Counted from the stretch's first letter, positions 34,725-44,149 are shown. The stretch: DNA of 45,936 bases from an uncultured Clostridia bacterium (GCA_946538615.1 CAMNGW010000006.1:1-45936); one strand, 5' to 3'. Program-made: numbers and translations. Notes: generated by a model not told the origin, from the sequence alone.

Positions 34725-35900
34725 ATGCGTCTTCAGGAAGCGGTTTCGTTTTTTGTGGATGAGGCGCATTCCCTGTCCTGCCTTTCTGTCACATGCGGGG
34801 ACACAAAAACACTGCTCCGGGCACGGGGCGGTGTGCGCAACCTGCAGGGGGACAAGGCAGAGTCCGGGAGCTTATACGACCTGGCCAGCCTCACAAAACT
34901 GTTCACCGCACTGTCGCTTCTGCGGCTCCATGAAGAAGGACTGCTGGACCTTGAGGAAAAAGTTACGGCCTATGCGCCTGCGTTCCGGAACCTGGAAAAG
35001 GTCAGTGTGAACCAGCTGCTGGGTTTTGAAATTGCCCTGAAAACGCCCCAGCGGGTGGATACCCAGACGGACAGACAGCATGCCCTTGAGCAGCTTTTTG
35101 CCATTGAACCTGAAAAAAATGGCCCACGGGCCTACTCGGATATGCATGCCATGGTCCTGAAATACGTGATTGAAGGCGCGGCACAGGCCCGCTATGAAGA
35201 TGTCCTGGCGTCGAAGATCCTCAGACCTCTTGACATGCGTGACACCTATCTGCATGTCCCCGGGCAGCGCCTTGCGGACTGCGTGGTCTGTGACAGAGAG
35301 CACAGGATCGAAGGAAAAATATGGGTCCGCAGGGACAACCCTGTGCCGGGTATGCCCCATGACCCTAAAGCACGCCTTCTGTACGAGGAGGGCTGCGGCC
35401 ATGCAGGGCTGTTCTCCAGCGAAGATGATATGGTTAAACTGTGCAGGGGCATCCTTGATCAGAAGGTGGTCTCATACAGGACATTGCTCAGCATGTCCGT
35501 AAATCGTACAGGCCACCCTCTGCCGGACGGGGGTTATACGCAGTACCTGGGCAGCCTGTGCTATGTGCGCCATCCTCAGCAGGTACATTCCGAAGTCCCT
35601 GTGTACATGTCAGACCGCACCATTGCCCTGAGCGGCTTTACGGGCCACCATCTGTCCCTTGACCCTCTTCAGGGGATCTTTGTGATTGCTCTGGGCAACC
35701 GTGTCCTCAACCGGCTGACTGTTCTGCGGCCCGAGGAGGGGAAACAGATGACGGATTACGGTCTCCATGCAGACGGTACAGGCATGATCCGGTGGAAAGA
35801 CGGCGAGGCCATCTGGTCCTCCGCAGGATATGTGCACCTCAAGGATGAACACCTGCACAGGGCTATAGCTGACAGCATGGGCCTGAAGGCCTGGAAATGA
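34725..35900 (+). CDS. Class C beta-lactamase-type serine hydrolase
   Basis: The protein has 391 residues. The nucleophile motif is S55-L-T-K58 in DLASLTKLFTALSLLRLHEEG; the second motif appears as YSD near 137; and a GHAGLFSS segment is typical of this family. There is no signal peptide, so it is cytoplasmic. Relatives cleave esters, D-peptides or beta-lactams, and sequence cannot separate these. The ATG lies one base past the kinase stop. Confidence 0.88.
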   Translation: MRLQEAVSFFVDEAHSLSCLSVTCGDTKTLLRARGGVRNLQGDKAESGSLYDLASLTKLFTALSLLRLHEEGLLDLEEKVTAYAPAFRNLEKVSVNQLLGFEIALKTPQRVDTQTDRQHALEQLFAIEPEKNGPRAYSDMHAMVLKYVIEGAAQARYEDVLASKILRPLDMRDTYLHVPGQRLADCVVCDREHRIEGKIWVRRDNPVPGMPHDPKARLLYEEGCGHAGLFSSEDDMVKLCRGILDQKVVSYRTLLSMSVNRTGHPLPDGGYTQYLGSLCYVRHPQQVHSEVPVYMSDRTIALSGFTGHHLSLDPLQGIFVIALGNRVLNRLTVLRPEEGKQMTDYGLHADGTGMIRWKDGEAIWSSAGYVHLKDEHLHRAIADSMGLKAWK

Positions 35901-35955
35901 ATATGGAAAACAGGGGAGAGAAGAACAATCTCTAAAAATGAAAGGAGAGTGCGTT

Positions 35956-36885
35956 TTGAAGAGGAACATTGGATTATGGCTCGTGCTTGTGCTTTGTTTT
36001 GCTGCGGGCTATGTCTGTGCCGATACGGTAAAATACGGTGCCGTTGTGGCAGACACGGGGGATACTTATCTGGACATGGGCAATACGGTTATTGAGAAAT
36101 GGGGCTCATTTTACACTTTTCTGGAGCAGTTCCCTGAACTGAAGAAGGTGGACATGTTTGCCACACGCGTTGACCGTAAGAAAATCGCAGAGATTGTAGA
36201 GCGCTTTCCTGACATTGAATTCGGCTGGACGATCCGGCTTGCGGACCATGTGATCCGTACCGATCAGACGGCTTTCTCCACCCTGCACGCAAGTGATACC
36301 CCATGGATGCACAGCGAGATTGAATTTGGCGTGCTCAAGTACTGCAAGCAGCTCAAGGCCCTGGACATAGGGCATAACATTATCAAGGATGTTTCCTTCC
36401 TTTATGACCTTCCCCAGCTCCGGGTACTCATCATTGCACTGAACCAGATCAAAGATATCACACCGGTGGGAAGCCTTAAGAATCTGGAATATCTTGAGGT
36501 ATTCATGAATTATGTGGAGGATATCTCACCGCTGATGAATTGCACCCATCTCATGGACCTGAACATCTCAAAAAACAATATTACGGACCTGACGCCGCTT
36601 CACAGCATGAAGAGCCTGAAACGGCTGTGGATGCGGCACTATAACAGGCACGGCGTCTCTGGCAACGCTGCACAGAGGCAGGCAAAGATTGACGAGCTCC
36701 AGGCGGCGCTGCCGGACTGCCAGATCAACAACACCTCGGACTCCACGGAAGACGGCTGGCGCAAGCCCCACCCGCATTATGACGTGATCTACAGGATGTT
36801 CCACACGGGAGTCTATGAGCCTTTTGAGGACTCTTACCCTGAAGAAAGTACAGAGAGAACTATCACGGTGGTTCCTGCGACATAA
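35956..36885 (+). CDS. Secreted leucine-rich-repeat protein
   Basis: The protein has 309 residues from the TTG at 35956, which has AAAGGAGAG seven bases upstream and gives a clean signal peptide; the ATG at 35938 lies before that site. Residues about 105-215 hold about five 22-residue LRR units of the internalin or SDS22 type (L-ALDIGHNIIKDVSFL, L-VLIIALNQIKDITPV, L-YLEVFMNYVEDISPL, L-DLNISKNNITDLTPL). The C-terminal 90 residues are unlike known domains and there is no sorting signal. Role likely in protein or surface binding; partner unknown. Confidence 0.82.
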   Translation: MKRNIGLWLVLVLCFAAGYVCADTVKYGAVVADTGDTYLDMGNTVIEKWGSFYTFLEQFPELKKVDMFATRVDRKKIAEIVERFPDIEFGWTIRLADHVIRTDQTAFSTLHASDTPWMHSEIEFGVLKYCKQLKALDIGHNIIKDVSFLYDLPQLRVLIIALNQIKDITPVGSLKNLEYLEVFMNYVEDISPLMNCTHLMDLNISKNNITDLTPLHSMKSLKRLWMRHYNRHGVSGNAAQRQAKIDELQAALPDCQINNTSDSTEDGWRKPHPHYDVIYRMFHTGVYEPFEDSYPEESTERTITVVPAT

Positions 36886-37206
36886 GGGACTGCGTGTATG
36901 GCAGGCACCGGGGAATGCATGCGGAATCCGGATGAAACTGCCATTGGGGACAGATCAGGAAGCAATGGAAAACGGGGCACAGATTATGTCCCGGAAAGCA
37001 GCAGATGGGTGACGGAACGATCAGTATCTGAGGACGTGCCTAACAGAGTTGAAAGAGGAAGGGGCTTTGGCCCATGGCTTCCTTTTTCAGATATCAGACG
37101 CAGAAGGACGCTCCTGGCGCAAATGAGCTTTCAGCAGCTGCCTTCCTGCGGTATCAGAAACGGGACCTCATGTCAAAGACATGAATATTGAAAGGAGACT
37201 TACAGT
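36886..37206 (+). other. Intergenic region of 321 bases with three hairpins
   Basis: I see no convincing gene; a 97-codon frame across it has no ribosome site and reads like noise. GGAAG (37057-37061) and CTTCC, with an inner GGGC/GCCC and a T-run ending at 37086, form a likely terminator, enclosed by a longer-range TATCTGA (37025-37031)/TCAGATA (37087-37093) pair. TCATGTC-AAA-GACATGA at 37168-37184 is a perfect hairpin just before the next ribosome site. No promoter is obvious. Confidence 0.5.
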
Positions 37207-37599
37207 ATGAGTAATTTTCTCGCATGGCTTTTTTCTCTGATTTTCGCGTTTAACCTTGGCGCAGGAATCCGTCGGGACGCGCCTGCAGACAGCGAGCTCC
37301 AGCAGAAGGTCCAGGACCACATGGATGTGATTGTCGACGAAGCTGCAGCGCTTGTGGATGACGTGGCAGATGAGGTCCGCAAGAATGAGAAAGTGCAGGA
37401 GGCCGAAGAATTCGTGGGGGATGTGAAGGAAATCATCAACAATACCGTTGACGATATCCATGAACATTTCGATGAGAAGACCGATGAGGCAGCAGAAGGG
37501 GCTGCTGAAGAGGTCCCTGAGACGGAAACAGAAGGCGAAAAGGAAGAACCCTCGCAGGAAGAGGCCGCTGAGACACCGGAAACAACAGATGCACCATGA
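37207..37599 (+). CDS. Acidic, coiled-coil membrane-anchored protein of unknown function
   Basis: The protein has 130 residues. A short hydrophobic N-terminus (about 3-20) is followed by a helix-forming stretch rich in Asp, Glu, Val and Ala with heptad spacing (about 30-90), then a Glu/Pro/Thr tail. AAAGGAGA precedes the ATG. It stands 36 bases before the large ABC transporter and may be co-transcribed. No family recognised; low-complexity composition makes homology searching hard. Confidence 0.65.
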   Translation: MSNFLAWLFSLIFAFNLGAGIRRDAPADSELQQKVQDHMDVIVDEAAALVDDVADEVRKNEKVQEAEEFVGDVKEIINNTVDDIHEHFDEKTDEAAEGAAEEVPETETEGEKEEPSQEEAAETPETTDAP

Positions 37600-37635
37600 A
37601 CCCAGAGCACGGAAAAGGAGTGAAGCGTTCCGGCT

Positions 37636-40419
37636 ATGCTGACGATGAAGAATATCCACAAGGAATACCGAACAGGGACACTGGTTCAGAAAGCACTTGA
37701 CGGCGTTTCACTCGCGTTCCGTGATCATGAATTTGTGGCCATACTCGGACCAAGCGGTTCGGGCAAGACCACGCTGCTGAATATCATAGGCGGCCTTGAC
37801 CGTTATGACAGCGGTGAAATGACGATCCGCGGCAGGCAGACAAGCCGGCTGAGCGAAAGGGACTGGGACACATACCGCAATCATACGATCGGTTTTATTT
37901 TTCAGAGCTACAACCTGATCCCTCACCAGACACTGCTTGCCAATGTCGAGCTGGCCATGACACTTGCCGGAGTCGGCGCCAGGGAGAGGCGGGAGAGGGC
38001 ACTCAGCGCACTTGAACGGGTCGGACTCCTGGAACAGGCCCACAAGAAACCGAATCAGCTGTCGGGGGGACAGATGCAGCGTGTGGCAATTGCACGTGCA
38101 CTGGTCAATAACCCGTCTGTTCTTCTGGCGGATGAGCCTACGGGGGCCCTTGACAGTGACACAGGCGAGCAGGTCATGGAACTGCTCAAAGAAGTGGCCG
38201 AGGACCATCTGGTGATCATGGTGACCCATAATCCGGAGCTTGCCCAGCGCTATGCCACAAGAACGGTCCGGCTGCGCGATGGGAAAATCACCGACGACAC
38301 TTCCCCTTGTGCATTGGATGAGGTATTCCCGGAGGACGCTGCAGGGAAAGAAAAGCGCAGGACGTCCATGTCCTTTCTGACTGCCTTGTCCCTGTCTGTT
38401 TCAAACCTGCTGTCCAAGAAAGCAAGAACCATTCTGGTGGCGTTTGCGGCATCCATTGGCATTGTGGGGATTGCACTGATTCTGTCGCTTTCCAACGGGG
38501 CCAATGCCTATATCCGCCAGCTGGAGAGGGATTCCCTGAGCCAGTACCCTATTGAAATCACCTCTTCAGCATTTTCCATGGAGCAGACCATGCTGACATT
38601 TGCCCAGATGCGTCAGGAGGCTTCCACGGGCGATACCACGCAGATCCGTGAGCAGCAGATGATGGGCGGAATGCTTGCTTCAGCCAAGGTCAATGACCTG
38701 AAAACGCTGAAACGCTGGTTTGACAGCGGAGAAAGCGGGATGGAGGAAGTGACCCGGGGGATTGATTACCGCTATGGGATCAGCCCTCAGATTTATCTGC
38801 TCGGCGATGGAGAGTACAGACAGGTCAACCCGGATCAGACACTTGCCAGCATGGGGGTCAGCCTTGGGGACAACCTGTCATCTGTTATGTCCGGCTACGG
38901 TGCCAATGAGGTGTTCAGACCGCTCCCGCAGAACAAGGCACTTTACGAGGATGATTATATGCTGCTGGCTGGAACATGGCCGCAGAAGGATACGGATCTG
39001 ATGCTCATACTCATGGGCAGCGGCAATATTCCTGACGTGCTTCTCTATTCCATGGGGCTCAAGGATTTCAATGATCTGAACACCATGCTTGACAATGTTG
39101 TTGCGGGTACAGGTGAAAATGCGCTTCAGGCGAGCCATGTCTATGAACCGGAAGACTTCCTTGGCATTTCCTTCCGCCTTCTGCCTGCATATATGCGCTA
39201 CACCTATGAGGAAAAGCTTGGGGTCTGGCTGGATAAAACAACAGATGAGGACATGCTCCGTCTTCTGGGACAGGCCGAGGAGATGCGGATCGTGGGTGTG
39301 GCGAAGCCTGCAGAGCATGTGCAGTTCGGGATCCTGGAGATGGGGATCGAGTACCCTTCTTCCCTGCTGACGCGTATGATGCGGCAGGCGGGAGAGAGCG
39401 AAGTCGTCAAAGCACAGATGGCGGATGAGCAGACAGATATTCTCACCGGTGTGCGTTTTGGCGAGACAGCTGAAAATCCAATGCAGTCTCTGACCGATTG
39501 GGTCACATTCCATCCTGAACATCTTGGGGATGCCATCTCGTTTCACTGGGAGGACCTTGATCATCTGACGACAGATGAGACAAGGATGACCACAAAGCGT
39601 CTGGTACGCATCACAAGAGAACTCACAAGGACCGGTAAGTCCGAGACACTCAGTGAGATGATCAGCGCTGCCCTGCCTCTGCTTATGGACCTGATTGAAA
39701 TCGATGAGGAACGGATGGCGGATGTGATCTCGTTTCAGATGGATGAGCAGCATATGCAGGAACTGTATGCGGCGAGGGCTTCGTCCTCAAGTGCGAGTTA
39801 TGCGGGAAATCTGGCCAAAATGGGTTATGCAGACGCCGCAACACCGCTGCGCGTGACCATCTATCCGAAGAATTTTGAAAGCAAGCATGAAGTGGTCCGC
39901 CTCCTTGATGCGTATAATGCAGCGATGAAGGCGGAGGGGTATGATGACAAGGCAATTACTTATACAGATTATGTTGGTGCCTTGATGACATCGGTGACTA
40001 CAATTATTGATGTCATTACCTATGTACTGATTGCATTTGTTGCCGTGTCCCTTGTGGTCTCTTCAATCATGATAGGGATTATCACATATATTTCAGTGCT
40101 TGAGAGGCGCAAAGAAATTGGCATTCTCCGTGCTATGGGCGCATCAAGGCACAACATTACAGAAGTTTTCAATGCAGAGACTTTTATCATTGGCATCCTT
40201 GCCGGATCCTTCGGGATCGGCCTGACGCTGCTGATGCAGATTCCCATCAACCGGATCATACATCATCTTTCCGGCCAGGAGGGCATCCGGGCGTTCCTGC
40301 CGCCGGGAGCGGGGGCGGTGCTGATTGGCCTGTGCATTATTCTGACGCTGCTTGGAGGCTTCATTCCATCTAAAAAAGCAGCTAGACAGGACCCTGTCAC
40401 GGCGCTCAGAAGCGAATAA
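37636..40419 (+). CDS. MacB-like ABC transporter, ATPase fused to FtsX-type permease
   Basis: The protein has 927 residues. The N-terminal ATPase has Walker A GPSGSGKT (38-45), Q-loop, signature LSGGQ (142-146), Walker [13 protein letters not shown] (162-173) and the switch histidine. A first membrane helix lies near 255-275, then an external region of about 500 residues, then three helices near 795-915 with the FtsX motif ([16 protein letters not shown]). This is the type VII/MacB plan, usually for mechanotransmission or peptide export rather than uptake. The external region is about twice that of MacB. No membrane fusion protein is adjacent. The stop lies in the terminator stem. Confidence 0.9.
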   Translation: MLTMKNIHKEYRTGTLVQKALDGVSLAFRDHEFVAILGPSGSGKTTLLNIIGGLDRYDSGEMTIRGRQTSRLSERDWDTYRNHTIGFIFQSYNLIPHQTLLANVELAMTLAGVGARERRERALSALERVGLLEQAHKKPNQLSGGQMQRVAIARALVNNPSVLLADEPTGALDSDTGEQVMELLKEVAEDHLVIMVTHNPELAQRYATRTVRLRDGKITDDTSPCALDEVFPEDAAGKEKRRTSMSFLTALSLSVSNLLSKKARTILVAFAASIGIVGIALILSLSNGANAYIRQLERDSLSQYPIEITSSAFSMEQTMLTFAQMRQEASTGDTTQIREQQMMGGMLASAKVNDLKTLKRWFDSGESGMEEVTRGIDYRYGISPQIYLLGDGEYRQVNPDQTLASMGVSLGDNLSSVMSGYGANEVFRPLPQNKALYEDDYMLLAGTWPQKDTDLMLILMGSGNIPDVLLYSMGLKDFNDLNTMLDNVVAGTGENALQASHVYEPEDFLGISFRLLPAYMRYTYEEKLGVWLDKTTDEDMLRLLGQAEEMRIVGVAKPAEHVQFGILEMGIEYPSSLLTRMMRQAGESEVVKAQMADEQTDILTGVRFGETAENPMQSLTDWVTFHPEHLGDAISFHWEDLDHLTTDETRMTTKRLVRITRELTRTGKSETLSEMISAALPLLMDLIEIDEERMADVISFQMDEQHMQELYAARASSSSASYAGNLAKMGYADAATPLRVTIYPKNFESKHEVVRLLDAYNAAMKAEGYDDKAITYTDYVGALMTSVTTIIDVITYVLIAFVAVSLVVSSIMIGIITYISVLERRKEIGILRAMGASRHNITEVFNAETFIIGILAGSFGIGLTLLMQIPINRIIHHLSGQEGIRAFLPPGAGAVLIGLCIILTLLGGFIPSKKAARQDPVTALRSE

Positions 40420-40448
40420 AAAAAGGACGTCAGTCCTTTTTTTATTCG
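40413..40448. terminator. Bidirectional terminator carrying both stop codons
   Basis: A perfect 16-base inverted repeat (40413-40428 and 40433-40448) encloses a GTCA loop. Seven A residues on one arm and seven T on the other make it work both ways. The TAA of the ABC gene (40417-40419) and of the XRE gene (40444-40442) both lie inside the arms. Confidence 0.93.
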
Positions 40449-40894
40449 AAAAACTGCCAGATGCGGATGCCGAGGACGCTGCAGATCACAGGAATCATAT
40501 CCAGTTTTGGGATCGAGGTGCCCGCCTCCCATTTTTGCACAAGGTGTTCGGAAACCTGGCATTTCTGAGCGAACTCAGCCGGGCTCATTTTACGGCGCCT
40601 TCTGTAATAACGGATTGTCTGGTTACACATCACGGGCAGATAGGAAATCTGGTACGAGGGAGTACGGCGGGAACGGCGGTGAGTCCTTCCTTTCCTTGGC
40701 TTGACGCCAAAAAACGCCTCGTAGGGAAGACTGAGTGCGGCGCACAGGAAAGGGACCTGCATGAGATTAGGCACAATCTCCCCTTTTTCCCACTTGTCAA
40801 TACGCGCAGGTGAAGCAGAAAGCTGCTTGGCCAGTTCCTCCTGGGACAGGCCTAAAACAGTCCTGCGGTTAGCGATAATGCTGGCGTAATCCAT
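40442..40894 (-). CDS. Tandem double XRE helix-turn-helix protein
   Basis: The protein has 150 residues and contains two XRE/Cro-type helix-turn-helix domains: about 5-63 (LGLSQEELAKQLSASPARIDKWEKGEIVPN) and about 95-150 (KMSPAEFAQKCQVSEHLVQKWEAGTSIPK). A basic linker joins them (KPRKGRTHRRSRR). There is no sensor or dimerisation domain. A monomer could bind two half-sites. GAGGTGA precedes the ATG. It has its own promoter and lies downstream of the STAND gene on the same strand. A repressor role is inference. Confidence 0.87.
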   Translation of the reverse strand: MDYASIIANRRTVLGLSQEELAKQLSASPARIDKWEKGEIVPNLMQVPFLCAALSLPYEAFFGVKPRKGRTHRRSRRTPSYQISYLPVMCNQTIRYYRRRRKMSPAEFAQKCQVSEHLVQKWEAGTSIPKLDMIPVICSVLGIRIWQFFE

Positions 40895-40914
40895 AACGTG
40901 TTCACCTCACGGAG

Positions 40915-40943
40915 ATTCTATCACGCCGCATTTTTTCTGACAA
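40915..40943 (-). promoter_or_regulatory. Promoter of the tandem XRE gene
   Basis: On the minus strand TTGTCA (40943-40938) and TAGAAT (40920-40915) are 17 bases apart, 21 bases before the ATG. Confidence 0.75.
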
Positions 40944-41012
40944 GATATCGGAGAAGGGATTATGGGCGTGCCTCTTGATATGGATATGGGGTCAGCTGTG
41001 TCTGCAGGGAAT

Positions 41013-43919
41013 TTACTTTTTCATCAGGGCTTCAATTTCTGCACGGCACTCCATGGCACTTTTTGTAAAAAGGTGTTCTTCTCCCAGCTCCTTGATCAGT
41101 ACCGGCAATGCGCTGTTAATGGCCTCCATGGCTTCTTCTGCTCTTCCGTTATGGGCGAGCGCCAGGGCATAAATTGCTCGGGCATAACAGGTCTTATAAG
41201 AATCATTGCCATAGTACTTTTCATGTGAATGAATCGCCTGTTCCGCATATGCCATGGCTTCCTCAGGCCGGTTCAGGCGTGTGAGAATCTGAGCTGCATT
41301 CCTTTGGTGTACGGGTATATTCTGGGACTGCTCGTGCATCTGGTCTATGCGCAGCGCAGTTTTTATGCATGATTCTGCTTCCTTATACATGCCCATATCA
41401 TACATCAGCATGGCGATATTGTTCTGCAAAGATGCGTAGGGTGTCTGATTGTCGCGTTTCTGCTCTTTGTATATTCGGTCCAGCATCTGGAACTGTTCCA
41501 TCGCTTTATGGCTGTCACCTGAACGCATGAGGGCTAAAGCATAGGTGTTCCGTGTGCTCATCATATTGACTGAGTCATCCCTGTTGCCCAGTTCAGACAT
41601 GATTTCAATGCATGCCCCGAGACAGTCTGCGGCCCTGGCATTTTGCGAAAGGTCCAGAAGACAGCATGCCTTTCTGTAGTACAGGTTGGCACAGCGCTGC
41701 GTTCCGCTTTCGTTCTGGCTTTGGAGCAGCTGTTCAGCTTGATTGAGGGAATCGAGCGCGAGCTGTGCCTTGTTCAGAGCTACCCGCTGGTATTCTCCAA
41801 GAGAAATAAGATGGCTGATCAGACGGTCGGTATTGTCCTCTGAAGGACGTATGACGGTAAATGCTTCACTTATCAGTTTTCTGAATTGTGTGTCAGGAAT
41901 GTAAGCCCCGTTCTCCAGAAGAGAATAGACCGGAGCTTTGTCATGCATGCTCAGCAGCAGGTGATGGTCTGAGATCAGAGATGTGAGCCTTTGAGTGAAT
42001 GCCTCAATATTGCCTTTGACTACCAGGTCCCGATAGCACAGTGCCACAAGAAAATCAGCATCATCGCACGTTTCATGAGCTTCATTTTTTAAAAAGTTTT
42101 CCGTCAGCTCGTAGAGCGTGTCCGGAAGATGCAGATAGGGAATAAAGGCAATCCTTTTCTCAAGCAGTATGGCAGCTCTGATGTTTTCCAGTCTCAGCGT
42201 GGGCAGGCTCAGCACCACAGAAATGAGTTCGCGGATATTTGTCTGATCAAGTCCGGACTGACAGATTCTGTTCCACAACACAGGAAATTCATCTGTACCG
42301 AATTTCCTGAGCCTGATCATCTGTGCAATCAGGGGGTGGATGGCGAATCCTTCGTTGCTTCGCATAAGCCAGCCCAGATCACTGAGGATACAGCATGCAT
42401 CGGTCAGGTCATCTGCATTGGAGAAGACATCCTGCGCATAGACAAAGAGCTGGTCCGGCAAACGGTAAACCAGAGGCAATATGCTCATAAGCCTGAGCAG
42501 TTTGTTCTGCTGATCGCTTATGTGGGACATATCGAAGGTTTCGGAAAGCACATTGGGAATGCTGACACTGACAGCCTGCCTGATAAAAGTAAGCCCTTTG
42601 ATGCCGCTCTGTTTGAGTCTGTCCAGAAGCCTTTCCGCCGGCCAGAACCGCATTTTGCACAGATTGGCAAACAGCCCGATTGCCAAGGGGTGTCCGTAGA
42701 CAAGATTACATATGCCCTGAACAGCCTCGAATTGCTTGGACGCATCAGGTGCTATGCTCATAAACAGGCTCACTGCGTCCACTGTGGAAAGGCCGTTGAG
42801 CTTGAATGAAGTAAATCCGTCCAGTTCGGTCAGCCTCGTTGTAATCACGATATCGCAGCCAAAGGTGCACAGCTTGTTGATATCTTTGTCATCAGCGGGC
42901 GAATTGTCAAGATTGTCAATCAGAAGCAATGTACGGCCCTCGTCAGCTTTTTCCAGGATCTCCCGGGCTTTTTCTGCTCTTTGCGTGGCGCTGACCTGAT
43001 TGAGTGCTTCAAAGGCAAGCAGAAAACTTATAGTGAGGTCAGTTTCGTATTGTACAAAAGCGATACGCTTGTATATCCGCATTGCTTTGAGCTTTTGCAG
43101 CAGCTGCCTTGCAAATTCAGTTTTCCCGATGCCGCCGAGTCCTGTGATGAGCAGTTTCCCGCTTCCGTTGACGAGCACTTCTGCCATCTGGTCGAGAGCC
43201 TCTTGGTTACCAAAATACCTGCCCTTTTCAAGGGGCTGTATGCACAAAAGACAGTCCCGCTTTGAAATGATCCGGGCATCTGTGCTGTGGAGGCCCCTCA
43301 GGTACAATTCGCTGATGCCAAGATCAGCTGTCATCCGGATCTTGTCGAGCATAATGTCCTTTAAGCGGTTGCTGTAAAGGGCGTATATGGAAAGCAGGCC
43401 CAGTGCCAGTGCGTGTCTGAATAGGGCGGTAGCCTCACGGCTGCTGACCAGAGAGGTCTGCAGGTTCCGGAACAGCTGTTCGTTTTCCGCTTTCTCCAGT
43501 TCACCCGCACACAGCAGGGCCTCCAGGTACCTGTTGAGGCGTACAGTGAGTGTGTCACTGTTGTAATCATATCCGGTGAGTGTGTCCATCCACGCCTGTG
43601 TCAGATTGAGAAGCAGCTCTTCGCCATTCAGTTCAGAAAGTTCTCCAAACCACTTGTCGGCCAGCTTTCCGGTGCCGCTGTGATTGAGCAGCTTGGTCAG
43701 GGACCTGGAACGTCCGTTTTCACTGTCAAACAGGCTCAGATCAAACCCTTCCGGCAATGCACGCGCGAACAGTTCCCGCCAGAATCTGACCAGTGTCTGT
43801 CCATGCATTCCCGTTGGAGGGAGCGGCGGATAGGAATGGCCCATGAAATCGAATTTGGTGAGCATACGATAGATGTTTTTCAATGTCAGCACATATTCAC
43901 CGGTAACTTTGTTTTCCAA
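41013..43919 (-). CDS. NB-ARC/TPR STAND NTPase with unknown N-terminal domain
   Basis: The protein has 968 residues; the TTG start at 43919 follows AGGTGGG. The N-terminal 230 residues match nothing I know and include a moderately hydrophobic helix at about 165-183. The NB-ARC core has RYFGNQEALDQM at its start, Walker A GLGGIGKT (260-267), Walker B LLLIDNLDN (331-339), VITTR (358-362) and the GxP motif YGHPLAIGL (408-416), followed by a winged-helix region. The C-terminal third (about 710-960) is a row of TPR repeats (LNQAEQLL, AADCLGACIEIM, AMEQFQMLDRIY, AESCIKTALRI, AMAYAEQAI, AMEAINSALPV). STAND proteins act as ligand-triggered switches in defence, signalling or transcription. The N-terminus would be the effector. 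The function is unknown. Confidence 0.85.
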   Translation of the reverse strand: MENKVTGEYVLTLKNIYRMLTKFDFMGHSYPPLPPTGMHGQTLVRFWRELFARALPEGFDLSLFDSENGRSRSLTKLLNHSGTGKLADKWFGELSELNGEELLLNLTQAWMDTLTGYDYNSDTLTVRLNRYLEALLCAGELEKAENEQLFRNLQTSLVSSREATALFRHALALGLLSIYALYSNRLKDIMLDKIRMTADLGISELYLRGLHSTDARIISKRDCLLCIQPLEKGRYFGNQEALDQMAEVLVNGSGKLLITGLGGIGKTEFARQLLQKLKAMRIYKRIAFVQYETDLTISFLLAFEALNQVSATQRAEKAREILEKADEGRTLLLIDNLDNSPADDKDINKLCTFGCDIVITTRLTELDGFTSFKLNGLSTVDAVSLFMSIAPDASKQFEAVQGICNLVYGHPLAIGLFANLCKMRFWPAERLLDRLKQSGIKGLTFIRQAVSVSIPNVLSETFDMSHISDQQNKLLRLMSILPLVYRLPDQLFVYAQDVFSNADDLTDACCILSDLGWLMRSNEGFAIHPLIAQMIRLRKFGTDEFPVLWNRICQSGLDQTNIRELISVVLSLPTLRLENIRAAILLEKRIAFIPYLHLPDTLYELTENFLKNEAHETCDDADFLVALCYRDLVVKGNIEAFTQRLTSLISDHHLLLSMHDKAPVYSLLENGAYIPDTQFRKLISEAFTVIRPSEDNTDRLISHLISLGEYQRVALNKAQLALDSLNQAEQLLQSQNESGTQRCANLYYRKACCLLDLSQNARAADCLGACIEIMSELGNRDDSVNMMSTRNTYALALMRSGDSHKAMEQFQMLDRIYKEQKRDNQTPYASLQNNIAMLMYDMGMYKEAESCIKTALRIDQMHEQSQNIPVHQRNAAQILTRLNRPEEAMAYAEQAIHSHEKYYGNDSYKTCYARAIYALALAHNGRAEEAMEAINSALPVLIKELGEEHLFTKSAMECRAEIEALMKK

Positions 43920-43954
43920 TGAAATCCCACCTGCTTCCAGAGTTGCTCCGCTTA

Positions 43955-44061
43955 ATCATACCAAAATTTGCAACCTAAAGGCGCATATTGGCAACTTTTT
44001 GCCAAAATTGGCAAAAAGTATCAAAATTTTGGCAAGGCACTATGAAAGGATTGCTTAAAAT
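43955..44061. promoter_or_regulatory. Divergent control region with phased TTGGCAA boxes
   Basis: TTTGCAA (43967), TTGGCAA (43988), TTGGCAA (44008) and TTGGCAA (44029) are spaced 21, 20 and 21 bases apart, all in one orientation. The third box also forms a near-perfect palindrome with TTGCCAA at 43999. A minus-strand -10 TATGAT (43960-43955) and a plus-strand -10-like TAAAAT (44056-44061) bracket the array, and neither has a good -35. This suggests an activator spread along one face of the helix; the protein is unknown. Confidence 0.6.
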
Positions 44062-44114
44062 ATAGATGGTTGAAGACATGCCATGGAGCATAGTGAAAAG
44101 GCAGTGAATCAGTT

Positions 44115-44133
44115 AAACAGTTGTCTGTTTTTG
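44115..44133 (+). other. Small hairpin in the leader of the surface-protein gene
   Basis: AAACAG (44115-44120) pairs with CTGTTT (44125-44130) around TTGT, followed by TTG, just before the AGGAGGG ribosome site. The stem is short and weak, so it may be chance. Confidence 0.25.
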
Positions 44134-44149
44134 ATTAGGAGGGACCATT

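Noticed and set aside
36898-37191. A 97-codon frame in the gap after the LRR protein gene
   Set aside because: No ribosome site, composition like random GC-rich sequence, and it contains terminator-like structure.
44029-44056. Sigma-54 promoter before the surface-protein gene (TTGGCAAGGCAC to TTGCT)
   Set aside because: The GG to GC distance is 15 bases, not the required 10, and no enhancer-binding protein is encoded nearby.
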